Shown: one piece after another, positions 16,814 through 24,766 of the stretch | Position numbering within the stretch: the first letter of the stretch is position 1 | Layout: every line of letters starts with the position of its first letter | Origin: Georgenia sp. TF02-10 | GTDB taxonomy: Bacteria; Actinomycetota; Actinomycetes; Actinomycetales; Actinomycetaceae | DNA: 64,000 nt | Direction: 5' to 3' | NCBI RefSeq assembly: GCF_022759505.1 | Contig: NZ_CP094289.1 | Coordinates: forward strand, 868,001-932,000 | Translations under genes and position numbers: made by a program | Notes under the pieces: generated by a model | Seen by the model: the letters and a program-made list of their open reading frames with translations, nothing else | Told to the model about the DNA's origin: nothing | Databases searched by the model: none

Positions 16814-18406
16814 ATGAACACGCTCCACGTCAGACCCTCGCGCGGTGGCCGGCGCATCGCCGTCGCCGCCGCCTTGGCGCTCGCCGTCGGTCTCGCCGGC
16901 TGCGCCGGCGGCTCGAACAACGGCGGCGGCTCGAACAACGGCGGCGGCAGCACCGCCGCCGACCAGACGCTCACGATTGGCTTCTCGGCCGAGCCCCCCG
17001 GCTTCAAGACCGGTGTCGACCAGGGCTCCGCCAACCGTCAGGTGACCACGCTCGTGCGTCGCGGTCTGCTGTCGTACGGACCCGAGGGCGAAGTCGTGCC
17101 CGCGCTCGCCGCCGAGTACGAGGTGTCCGAGGACGGCCTCACCTATTCGTTCATGCTTCGCGAGGGCCTCGAGTTCTCGAACGGGGACCCGCTGACCTCC
17201 GCTGACGTCAAGCGCACGTTCGAGTACCTCGCGGTGCCCGAGAACGGCGCAGCCGACCAGACGTCCTTCGCGAACGTCGCGTCGATCGACACGCCCGACG
17301 ACACGACCGTGGTGCTCACCCTCAGTGAGCCGCAAACCGCGCTGCCGAAGGTGCTCGCCAACCCGCTGAACTCGATCGTCCCCGAGGAAGAGGTCGACGC
17401 CGACGGCGTTCCCCTCGGCGCCGGCCCGTTCATGGTCACGGAGTACGAGAAGGGCGTCTCGTACACGCTCGAGGCCAATCCAACCTACTACGACGCCGAC
17501 TCGGTCGAGCTCGAGGAGATCGAGATGACCTTCATGGCCGACGCGCAGACCCGCGTGAAGGCGCTGATCAGCGGCCAGGTGCAGTTCATCGACTACGTGC
17601 CCGCCGCCGACTACGCGACGCTCGAGAACGCGAACGGCGTCACGCTCGACACCGCCTACGGCCTTTACGGCGCGCTGCAGTTCAATCTCACCGAGGGCCC
17701 GATCGCGATCCCCGAGGTGCGGCAGGCGATCGCCTACGCGCTCGACCTCGACGCCCTCAACGAGGTAGGCACGCTCGGCTACGGCTCGGCGAACGGCGGC
17801 CTGCCCATCTCGCAGGAGAGCGAGTACTTCGACGAGGAACAGGCCAACCACTTCGCGCGGGATCTCGCCAAGTCGGAAGAGCTGCTCGCGGCCGCCGGCT
17901 TCCCGGGCGGCGGCTTCAGCGTCACGCTGCTGACCAACTCGCAGTACTTCGGACACAGCGAGCGCGCCCAGGTCGTGAAGGCCAACCTCGAGGAGATCGG
18001 CATCACCGCCGAGATCGAGACCGGCGACTACGCGAACCTCATCGCGAAGGGCAACGCGGGCTCGTACAACCTCATGATCGGCGGCCCGCCCGCGTCGATC
18101 GACGACCCGTCCTCCCTCACCGGGGCCTTCATCGGCGAACCGACGTTCGTGCGCAGCTTCGGCATCAACCAGGACCTTTATGCTGGGCTGCTGGATGCAG
18201 GCGCGAAGACCCCCGACGGACCCGAGCGAGCGGAGATCTACCGCGAGCTCGGCGAGATCTACCTCCAGGACGTTCCGTTCGTGACGTGGGGTCAGGGCAC
18301 CGCGGCCTACGCGTACACCGACGCGCTGGAGGGCTTCGAGATGATCAACGGCCCGTCCGTCTACTCGTCGATGTACAGCCTGGCCGGAGCGCATCTCACG
18401 GACTGA
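16814..18406 (+). CDS. ABC transporter substrate-binding lipoprotein, family 5
   Basis: A 530-residue extracellular solute-binding protein of the peptide/opine/nickel family 5. A lipoprotein signal ends in LAGC (lipidated Cys30), followed by a flexible GGSNNGGGSNNGGGS linker. The body has family motifs such as YSFMLREGLEFSNGDPLTSADVKRTFEYL and, later, IPEVRQAIAYALDLDALNEV. It captures the imported substrate outside the membrane and hands it to the two permeases encoded next. Start: ATG 16814 gives the signal peptide; the frame is open upstream through the promoter, which is not coding. It is the first gene of a five-gene operon under the 16565 promoter. Confidence 0.92.
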   Translation: MNTLHVRPSRGGRRIAVAAALALAVGLAGCAGGSNNGGGSNNGGGSTAADQTLTIGFSAEPPGFKTGVDQGSANRQVTTLVRRGLLSYGPEGEVVPALAAEYEVSEDGLTYSFMLREGLEFSNGDPLTSADVKRTFEYLAVPENGAADQTSFANVASIDTPDDTTVVLTLSEPQTALPKVLANPLNSIVPEEEVDADGVPLGAGPFMVTEYEKGVSYTLEANPTYYDADSVELEEIEMTFMADAQTRVKALISGQVQFIDYVPAADYATLENANGVTLDTAYGLYGALQFNLTEGPIAIPEVRQAIAYALDLDALNEVGTLGYGSANGGLPISQESEYFDEEQANHFARDLAKSEELLAAAGFPGGGFSVTLLTNSQYFGHSERAQVVKANLEEIGITAEIETGDYANLIAKGNAGSYNLMIGGPPASIDDPSSLTGAFIGEPTFVRSFGINQDLYAGLLDAGAKTPDGPERAEIYRELGEIYLQDVPFVTWGQGTAAYAYTDALEGFEMINGPSVYSSMYSLAGAHLTD

Positions 18407-18452
18407 ACTGCGCCACGGCTGCACGGCGCCCGCTGATTCGAATGGGTTACCA

Positions 18453-19409
18453 ATGATTCGCTACATACTGCTTCGACTCGGACTGGGCGTCGTGACCGTC
18501 TGGGGCGTCGTGACGCTGGTCTTCCTGGCCGTCCGCGCCGTCCCGGGCGGGCCGGCCTCGATCATCCTGCAGGGCGGCGCCGGCGGCGGGGACGTGAACC
18601 CCGCCGCCGTCGCTGCCCTCGAACAGGAGCTCGGTCTCGACCAACCGATCCTGGTGCAGTACGTCACGTACCTCGGCGGCCTGCTCCGCGGGGATCTCGG
18701 CAACTCGATCAAGTACTCGGCGCCCGTCACCGAGATCATCGCGTCGCCGCTCGGCAACACCGTGATCCTGGTGCTCGTGGCCATCGTCATCGGCGGCGTC
18801 ATCGGGCTCGCGTTCGGACTCATGTCCGGCAACTGGCCGGGCAGCGTGCTCGACCGGGTGCTGTCCGGTCTCATCTCGGTCGCGGTCTCGACCCCGGGTT
18901 TCGTGATCGCGATCTTCCTGTCGCTCATCATCGGGCTCAGCCTCGGCTGGTTCCCTTCGCTCGGCTATCGCTCACCCGAGGACGGCCTCGGCGAGTTCCT
19001 CTACTTCGCGATCCTTCCGAGCGTCGCCCTGTCATTCGGCTTTCTCGCCATCGTCGGGCGCGTCGCCCGGACCTCGATCCTCTCCGTGCGGCGTGAGGAC
19101 TGGGTGCGCACCGCACGTGGCATGGGGCTGGCTCGCACGCGGGTCTTCCGCCGGCACGTGTTCCGCAACGCCGTCAACCCGGTCGTCACGGTCGCGGGGC
19201 TCCAGTTCGGCGGACTCCTCGGCGCGACGGTGCTGATCGAGCAGGTCTTCAACTGGCCTGGCATCGGCAGCACACTGCTGAATGCCATCAACGGCCGCGA
19301 CTACCCGCTGGTGCAGGGCATCGTCATCCTCTTCGCCGTGGTGTTCATCCTGACGAACCTCCTCGTCGATCTCCTGTACCGATTCCTCGACCCCCGAGTG
19401 GAGGGGTGA
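18453..19409 (+). CDS. ABC transporter permease, DppB/OppB type
   Basis: A 318-residue inner-membrane permease. The start MIRYILLRLGLGVVTVWGVV with FLAVRAVPGGPA is the family's N-terminal helix and conserved motif. Six helices are predicted; the EAA coupling loop is recognisable around REDWVRTARGMGLARTRVFRRHVFRNAVNP. It forms a heterodimer with the following permease. A GTG that overlaps the stop codon, and an ATG 9 bases on, are the alternative starts of the next gene. Confidence 0.92.
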   Translation: MIRYILLRLGLGVVTVWGVVTLVFLAVRAVPGGPASIILQGGAGGGDVNPAAVAALEQELGLDQPILVQYVTYLGGLLRGDLGNSIKYSAPVTEIIASPLGNTVILVLVAIVIGGVIGLAFGLMSGNWPGSVLDRVLSGLISVAVSTPGFVIAIFLSLIIGLSLGWFPSLGYRSPEDGLGEFLYFAILPSVALSFGFLAIVGRVARTSILSVRREDWVRTARGMGLARTRVFRRHVFRNAVNPVVTVAGLQFGGLLGATVLIEQVFNWPGIGSTLLNAINGRDYPLVQGIVILFAVVFILTNLLVDLLYRFLDPRVEG

Positions 19410-19414
19410 TCCCG

Positions 19415-20329
19415 ATGAGAAACGCGTTCCGAACGATCTGGAACCGATCCAGCCCTGGGCTGCTCATCACGACGTGCGTGATGGCGCTCGTGATGCTGTT
19501 CATCTTCGTCTACCCGCGGTTCAGCCCCATCGACCCGCTCACGCAGGACGTCAAGAACGCGTTCGCTCCCATCGGCACGCCGGGTCATCCGCTCGGCACC
19601 GACAACCTGGGCCGCGACACGTTCGTGCGGCTCGTGTTCGGCCTGCGCACCGAGATCATCGTCTGCGCGTCGGGCACGCTCCTCGCCGCCATCATCGGCA
19701 CGCTGATCGGTATCCTCGCCGCGTACTTCCGAGGGCTCGCGGACCTGCTGCTGATGCGCGTCGTCGACATCGTGCTCGCGTTCCCCAACCTCGTCTTCGC
19801 GATGCTCATCGTCTCGCTGTACGGCGCCAGCGACCTGACCGTCGTGGCGGTCGTCGCCATCGCGTTCTTCCCGACCTTCGCGCGCCTCACGTACGGCGAG
19901 GTGCTCTCGCTGCGCCAGGCGAGCTACGTGGAGTCGGCTGAACTGTTCGGCGGCAGCCGCTGGCAGATCATCCGCGGTCCGCTGCTCCGTGGCGTGGGCC
20001 CGCTCGTGCTCGCCCAGGGCTTCCTCACGCTCGCGTTCGCGGTCGGCCTCGAGTCGGGGCTCAGCTTCCTGGGTCTCGGCATCACCCCGCCGCGCCCGTC
20101 GCTCGGGCTCATGATCGCCACCGGCCAGCAGTACTTCATGCAGAGCCCGTGGCAGCTGCTCATCCCCAGCATCGTGCTAGTCGCCCTGCTCGTCTCGCTC
20201 GGGTACGTCGCCGACTGGGTGCGGGACCTGCTCGACCCTCGCGGCGTCACCCGCCGCCGACGCCCGGCGCGCGCGAGCGCAGTGCCGGGCCCCAGCGGCG
20301 CCTCGCTCGGACAGGGAGTCAACGCATGA
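19415..20329 (+). CDS. ABC transporter permease, DppC/OppC type
   Basis: A 304-residue second permease subunit. It carries the DppC hallmark HPLGTDNLGRDTFVRLVFGLRTEI and an EAA loop ASYVESAELFGGSRWQIIRG. Start choice: the ATG at 19415 follows GGAGGGG at an 8-base spacing; a GTG at 19406 overlapping the dppB stop is an alternative that adds MIP. The C-terminal tail is basic and Arg-rich. The stop overlaps the ATPase start (ATGA). Confidence 0.9.
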   Translation: MRNAFRTIWNRSSPGLLITTCVMALVMLFIFVYPRFSPIDPLTQDVKNAFAPIGTPGHPLGTDNLGRDTFVRLVFGLRTEIIVCASGTLLAAIIGTLIGILAAYFRGLADLLLMRVVDIVLAFPNLVFAMLIVSLYGASDLTVVAVVAIAFFPTFARLTYGEVLSLRQASYVESAELFGGSRWQIIRGPLLRGVGPLVLAQGFLTLAFAVGLESGLSFLGLGITPPRPSLGLMIATGQQYFMQSPWQLLIPSIVLVALLVSLGYVADWVRDLLDPRGVTRRRRPARASAVPGPSGASLGQGVNA

Positions 20330-22026
20330 ACACCAGCGACGAGGTCCTGCTCACCGTCTCCGACCTTCAGATCGAGGTGTCGGGCAAGCCCATCGTGCAC
20401 GGGTCGTCGTTCACCGTGTCCCCCGGAGAGGTCGTCGCGCTGGTCGGCGAGTCCGGAGCCGGCAAGTCGATGACGGCCATGGCGGTCCCGAACCTGCTGC
20501 CGCCCGGCGTGACGCGTCGGGGCTCGATCCGGTTCAAGGGCGCCGAGCTCGTCGGCGCGTCCGAATCTGAGATGCAGCGGTACCGCGGCGCGGAGATCGC
20601 GTGCGTCTACCAGGAGCCGATGACCGCGCTGAACCCGCTGCACACGGTCGGTGACTTCTTGGCCGAAGCCGTCGGTGCGCACGAGAGCGGCACGACCAGG
20701 CGGCGACGTGAGCCGCAGGAGCTCCTCGAGCTCGTCGGGCTCGGCGGCTACGACGACCTGCTGCAGCGGTATCCGCACCAGCTGTCGGGTGGCCAGCGCC
20801 AGCGGATCATGGCCGCGGGCGCGATCGCGTGGGAACCGGCGCTGCTCATCGCGGACGAGCCCACGACGGCACTCGACGTGACGACCCAGCGGAACCTGCT
20901 GGCCATGTTCCGCGAGCTCGTGCAACGCGAGGGCATGGGCATGATCTTCGTGACGCACGACATGGGCGTGGTCGCCGACATCGCCGACTCGGTGGTTGTG
21001 ATGCGAGACGGCCGCGTCGTGGAGTCGGGCGACGTGTACTCGATCTTCAAGAACCCGACGCACGAGTACACGCACTCGCTGCTCGCCGCCGCCCGCGCCC
21101 TGCACGGTGACGAGGACGCGTCGTCCGCGTCGAAACCCGCAGCCGAGCCGGCGTCCGCGGTGGCGATAGATCTTGTGCCCCGGCGCACGTCCGAGGCGGC
21201 GCTGGAGGTGGGCGACCTCGTGGTCGAGTACCGCCAATCGGGACTTCGACGTCGTCGCGCCGAGGGGAGTCGGCGAGCCGCGGTCCGCGGCGCCACCCTC
21301 TCGGTCGCCCGCGGCGAGACACTCGGCATCGTCGGGGAGTCCGGCTCGGGGAAGTCGACCATCGCGCGCGCGATCCTCGGTCTCGCGCCGGTCACGGGCG
21401 GCTCCGTGTCGGTCGGTGACGTGGAACTCGTCGGGCTGCGCGGCCGGAATCGTCGGCGTGCGCTCTCGCGCCTCGGCGTTGTGTTCCAGGACCCGACCTC
21501 CTCGCTCGACCCCAGCATGCCGCTCTGGCGGATCGTGACGGAACCGCTCTGGCGCAGTGGGACAGTGCGCGACACCCGCGAGCTGCGGCGTCGCGCGCGG
21601 GCGCTGCTCGAGGACGTCGACCTCGACCCCACGTGGATCGACCGCCGGCGGCATGAGCTGTCGGGCGGGCAGCGCCAGCGCATCGCGATCGCCCGTGCCG
21701 TCTCCCACAAGCCGGACGTGCTCATCGCGGACGAGCCGACGTCGGCGCTGGACGTCACCGTCCAGGTGACCGTGCTCGAGCTCCTGGCGCGGCTGCAGCG
21801 GGAGCACGAGTTCGCCTGCATCTTCATCAGCCACGATCTCTACGTCGTCTCGACGATCTCGGATCAGGTGCTGGTGATGAAGGACGGGCAGGTCGTGGAG
21901 AACGGGCCGACCGACGCCATCATCCACGACCCGGAGAACGAGTACACGCGGACCCTGCTCGGCGCGATCCCGGTGCCCGATCCGGCGGTACAGCGCGCAC
22001 GGCGGGGCGCAGCGGTCGCACGCTAG
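20326..22026 (+). CDS. Fused double ATP-binding protein of the peptide-type ABC importer (DppD-DppF fusion)
   Basis: A 566-residue protein with two complete ABC ATPase domains. Domain 1: Walker A GESGAGKS at about residue 41, signature LSGGQRQRI, Walker B LLIADEPTTALD. Domain 2: Walker A GESGSGKST at about residue 337, LSGGQRQRIAIARA, VLIADEPTSALD. The OPN-type extension ENEYTRTLLGAIPVPDP typical of oligopeptide ATPases ends the second domain. It powers the two permeases and thus completes the importer as one polypeptide. The join between domains is an Ala/Ser-rich linker around residues 265-285. The stop is 41 bases before the GGT-like gene. Confidence 0.93.
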   Translation: MNTSDEVLLTVSDLQIEVSGKPIVHGSSFTVSPGEVVALVGESGAGKSMTAMAVPNLLPPGVTRRGSIRFKGAELVGASESEMQRYRGAEIACVYQEPMTALNPLHTVGDFLAEAVGAHESGTTRRRREPQELLELVGLGGYDDLLQRYPHQLSGGQRQRIMAAGAIAWEPALLIADEPTTALDVTTQRNLLAMFRELVQREGMGMIFVTHDMGVVADIADSVVVMRDGRVVESGDVYSIFKNPTHEYTHSLLAAARALHGDEDASSASKPAAEPASAVAIDLVPRRTSEAALEVGDLVVEYRQSGLRRRRAEGSRRAAVRGATLSVARGETLGIVGESGSGKSTIARAILGLAPVTGGSVSVGDVELVGLRGRNRRRALSRLGVVFQDPTSSLDPSMPLWRIVTEPLWRSGTVRDTRELRRRARALLEDVDLDPTWIDRRRHELSGGQRQRIAIARAVSHKPDVLIADEPTSALDVTVQVTVLELLARLQREHEFACIFISHDLYVVSTISDQVLVMKDGQVVENGPTDAIIHDPENEYTRTLLGAIPVPDPAVQRARRGAAVAR

Positions 22027-22067
22027 GCCGCGGGCGATCGCCGTCGAGGTGAGGACGAGGAGGACTC

Positions 22068-23669
22068 TTGAGAAGTGAGTATGCGACCCCCGGTCGGTTC
22101 GGTGCCAAGACCGTCGCCACCGGGACCCGCGGGATGGTGGTCAGCTCGGAGCCGATCGCCGTCGAGGCCGGGGCGGCCGTGCTCCGCGAGGGCGGGAACG
22201 CGCTCGATGCGGCGTTGGCGGTGGCGGCGACCCAGCTCGTGACCGAGCCGCACATGACCTCGATCACCGGCGGCATCTCCCTCGTCTATCGAGAGGCGTC
22301 CAGTGGGCGGGCGGCGTACCTCTCGGGCAACATCAACGCGCCGCTCGCGGAGCTGCCGGACTTCGGCGGTGCGGACCTCACCCGTGCGCGTGGGGTGCCC
22401 GTGCCGGGTTGGTGGCCGGCCTTCGCCGCCGCGCAGGAGCGCTTCGGGACCAAGTCGATCGGGCGCCTGCTCGCCCCGGCGATCGAGGTGGCCCGAGAGG
22501 GGTTCGCGGTCTCGCCCTATCTGTACGGGGAGATGTACCACGCCAGACAGAACCTCGGCCGCAACCCGCAGTCGCGCGAGATGTTCTTCCGGGACGGCTC
22601 GCTCATCGGACCGGGGCAGGCGCTCGTGCAGGAGCGCGTGGCGCGCACCCTCGAGCGCTTGCGCGACGAGGGCATGGACTACTACCTGGACGACTTCGCG
22701 CGCGCTTTCTGCGCGGCGAGCGACTCGGACGGCGGAGTCATCACCGTCGCCGACTTCGAGGCGTACGAGGTCGAGTGGGCCGATCCCGTGCGGGGCACGT
22801 ACCGCGGGTTCGAGCTGATCGGGTCGGCACCGCCCGACGACGGCGGGCTCCAGCTCGTCGAGGCGTTCAACATCCTCGAGCAGCTCGACCTCGCGGCACT
22901 CGGGCCCGCGAGTGCGTCGCCCGAGACGCTCTCCGCGCTGATCGCCGTCCACAACGCGGTCTACTACGCCCCGCCCCGCGAACGCCGGTTCCGTGAGCAG
23001 GAGCGCGTGATGGAGGTGCTGCTGTCCAAGGAGTACGCCCGTCAGCGCTTCGCCCTGCTCGACACGCTCGCTGCTCCCGCGGGCGCCGCACCGCCGACCC
23101 CGGGGACCATCCATCTCTCGGTCGTCGACGCCGACCACAACGTCGCGACGCTCACACACTCGCACATGGCCTCGCCCTGGGTGAACGGCCTGTACGCCGA
23201 GGGATTCCAGCTGGCCGGCGGTGGCTCGTTCTTCCAGCGCGTGATGCCGGAACCGGGCGAGCGGGCGACCATCTATCTCGCGCCGAGCCTGGTGCTCCGC
23301 GACGGGGCGCCGGTGATCGCCTCCGGCTCGCCGTCGGTGTCGCTGGTGGCGTGCGTGCTGCAGAACCTCGTCAACCTCATGGACTTCGGCATGACGATCG
23401 AGCAGAGCGTCGTCGAACCGCGCTTCGGCGCGCGTCCGCACGATCCGGCCCGCGGGTGGGTCCCGGGCACCACGCTCGAGTCCGGCTTCCCCGACTCGGT
23501 CATCGCGGACGTGCAGCGGTGGGCGGGCCGGAACCGACTCTGGACACGCGAGATCGGGCCGTGGAACTCGATGACCGGGAACTTCGACGGCATCACGATC
23601 GATCAGGCGACCGGCGAGATGCGTTCGTGCGGCGACCCGCGCCGGATGGGGGTGGCGGTCGCGGCGTGA
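22068..23669 (+). CDS. ggt: Gamma-glutamyltransferase-family enzyme, cytoplasmic
   Basis: A 533-residue Ntn-hydrolase of the gamma-glutamyltransferase family. N-terminal VVSSEPIAVEAGAAVLREGG then NALDAALAVAATQLVTEPHM is the classic GGT start. The autocleavage nucleophile is Thr347 in GTIHLSVVDADHNVATLTHS; most members have TTH, here TIH. The small-subunit segment YLAPSLVLRDGAPVIASGSPS follows. There is no signal peptide, unlike classic periplasmic GGTs, so it should act on compounds after import. The TTG at 22068 is preferred because GAGGAGG lies just upstream; an ATG at 22134 would cut into the conserved start. It is last in the transporter operon and probably hydrolyses a gamma-glutamyl or related amide bond of the imported substrate. 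Confidence 0.85.
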   Translation: MRSEYATPGRFGAKTVATGTRGMVVSSEPIAVEAGAAVLREGGNALDAALAVAATQLVTEPHMTSITGGISLVYREASSGRAAYLSGNINAPLAELPDFGGADLTRARGVPVPGWWPAFAAAQERFGTKSIGRLLAPAIEVAREGFAVSPYLYGEMYHARQNLGRNPQSREMFFRDGSLIGPGQALVQERVARTLERLRDEGMDYYLDDFARAFCAASDSDGGVITVADFEAYEVEWADPVRGTYRGFELIGSAPPDDGGLQLVEAFNILEQLDLAALGPASASPETLSALIAVHNAVYYAPPRERRFREQERVMEVLLSKEYARQRFALLDTLAAPAGAAPPTPGTIHLSVVDADHNVATLTHSHMASPWVNGLYAEGFQLAGGGSFFQRVMPEPGERATIYLAPSLVLRDGAPVIASGSPSVSLVACVLQNLVNLMDFGMTIEQSVVEPRFGARPHDPARGWVPGTTLESGFPDSVIADVQRWAGRNRLWTREIGPWNSMTGNFDGITIDQATGEMRSCGDPRRMGVAVAA

Positions 23670-23790
23670 CGCGAGGCCTGACGGGAGATCCCACGTCGGT
23701 GCAGTGGCGTGCCACGTCCTCCGATGGGGGGCAGGGCGGGCTCGTCGCCGAGCATAGGCTGACGGAGGCTCGAGCCGGCTGTCGTGGACC

Positions 23791-24177
23791 AGCGCCGTAC
23801 GTCTTGCCTCGATAGAGGAGGTCGCCGAGGCAGCGGACAGCCTCGCTGAGGCGTTCATGCACTACCCGTGGATGCGTTATGTCGTTCCGGAGGCCGACTT
23901 CACACACCGGTTGCGCCAGCTGCAGCTGCTCTATCTCGGCCACGCTCACGAGCACGGAGTCGTGGGCGTGACCGAACACCTCGCCGGTGTGGTGGCGCTT
24001 CTTCCGCCTGATGCCCCCGAACCCGCACCAGAGGTGGTGGAGCAGATTGTGGCGCTGCACGGCGACCGCATCCACTGACTTGCCCAGACCTCGGACTCGC
24101 ACGAGGACTGGCGTCTCGAGACGCTCGGCGTGCGGCCTCACGCCCGAGGTGTCGCTGCCATGAGCATGGGACCGCTA
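23791..24177 (+). pseudogene. GNAT acetyltransferase pseudogene
   Basis: An acetyltransferase-like frame without a proper start. It reads VRLASIEEVAEAADSLAEAF then MHYPWMRYVVPEADF and HEHGVVGVTEHLAGVVALLP, then hits TGA at 24076-24078. The same frame continues HEDWRLETLGVRPHARG, the acetyl-CoA-binding region of GNATs, before sequence identity is lost at the IS21 end. One internal stop and a 3' truncation make it non-functional. It forms the right-hand scar of the island. Confidence 0.65.
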
Positions 24178-24232
24178 TGAGCCGTTTTCTGCCAGGTTCA
24201 TGGGACCACCTGGGTTGCCAGTCATGGGACCA
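24163..24232 (+). repeat. Terminal repeats of an IS21-family element
   Basis: Three copies of CATGGGACC at 24165, 24199 and 24223, the last two in context CATGGGACCACCTGGGTTGCC and CATGGGACCATCC. Multiple short terminal repeats near one end are typical of IS21-family elements, and an istA remnant follows. Confidence 0.6.
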
Positions 24233-24311
24233 TCCGGCGCGCCTTGCCGGTGGTCGCCTCGATGGCTCGTTGATCGCTGCTTCAGTGTTGTCGGCGCGGA
24301 GGTTCGCGGGC

Positions 24312-24753
24312 ATGGGATTCCGGGAGGTCGATGTGGTTGAGGTCAGGGAAGTGCTGCGGGCTGGCTGGAGGGGGCCGGGCTGCGCACGGTCGCCGAGCGG
24401 GCGGGGGTGGACCGCAAGACCGCCCGCCGCTACGTCCAGGCGGCCCAGGCCGCGGGGCGGGGCCGGGAGCGGTCGATGACGCGCTCGTCGGGGCGGTGGT
24501 GGCCGCGGTGCGACCGGTGCGCCCGAACGGTCACGGCCCGGCGTGGGAGGCCGCCCTGCTCGCGAGGGAGGAGCAGATCCGGGCCTGGGTGGCCGGTCAG
24601 GGCAAGGACCGCCGGGGGTTGTCGATTGTGAAGATCCACGAGCTCCTCGCCCGGCAGGGCTGGGTGGTGCCGTACCGGACGCTGCACCGCTTGGCCATCG
24701 TCCGCCGGGCCGGTCGGGCGCCGTCCCGGCGGTGGGCGGCGCGGCCGTCGTGA
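24312..24753 (+). pseudogene. istA remnant (IS21-family transposase), frameshifted and truncated
   Basis: Three reading frames together give an IstA N-terminus. Frame one: MGFREVDVVEVREVLRA. After a one-base loss: WLEGAGLRTVAERAGVDRK and TARRYVQAAQAAG, a helix-turn-helix. After a second shift: PNGHGPAWEAALLAREEQIR, then GLSIVKIHELLARQGWVVPY with RTLHR. The catalytic DDE domain and istB are missing. The 3' end is lost just before the alpha-glucosidase gene. This is a dead insertion-sequence relic sitting on the boundary between the island and the backbone. Confidence 0.8.
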
Positions 24754-24766
24754 GAGGATCCGGCAG

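Larger units (their letters stand above)
8815..24177. other. Catabolic genomic island (predicted Amadori/gamma-glutamyl compound use)
   Basis: A compact block of ten intact genes bounded by broken genes on both sides (oxidoreductase remnants on the left, GNAT pseudogene and IS21 remnant on the right). Base composition is visibly less extreme than the flanks. Two operons share the same promoter and operator design and flank a LacI regulator. No integrase or tRNA is present, so acquisition by homologous or IS-mediated recombination is more likely than site-specific integration. Confidence 0.65.

Noticed and set aside
23857-24078. A 73-residue intact small gene
   Set aside because: The GNAT-like sequence continues upstream without a start and downstream past the stop, so it is a fragment of a pseudogene.
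24407-24631. Separate small genes inside the istA remnant
   Set aside because: Each open frame encodes consecutive parts of one IstA protein; they are frameshift products.
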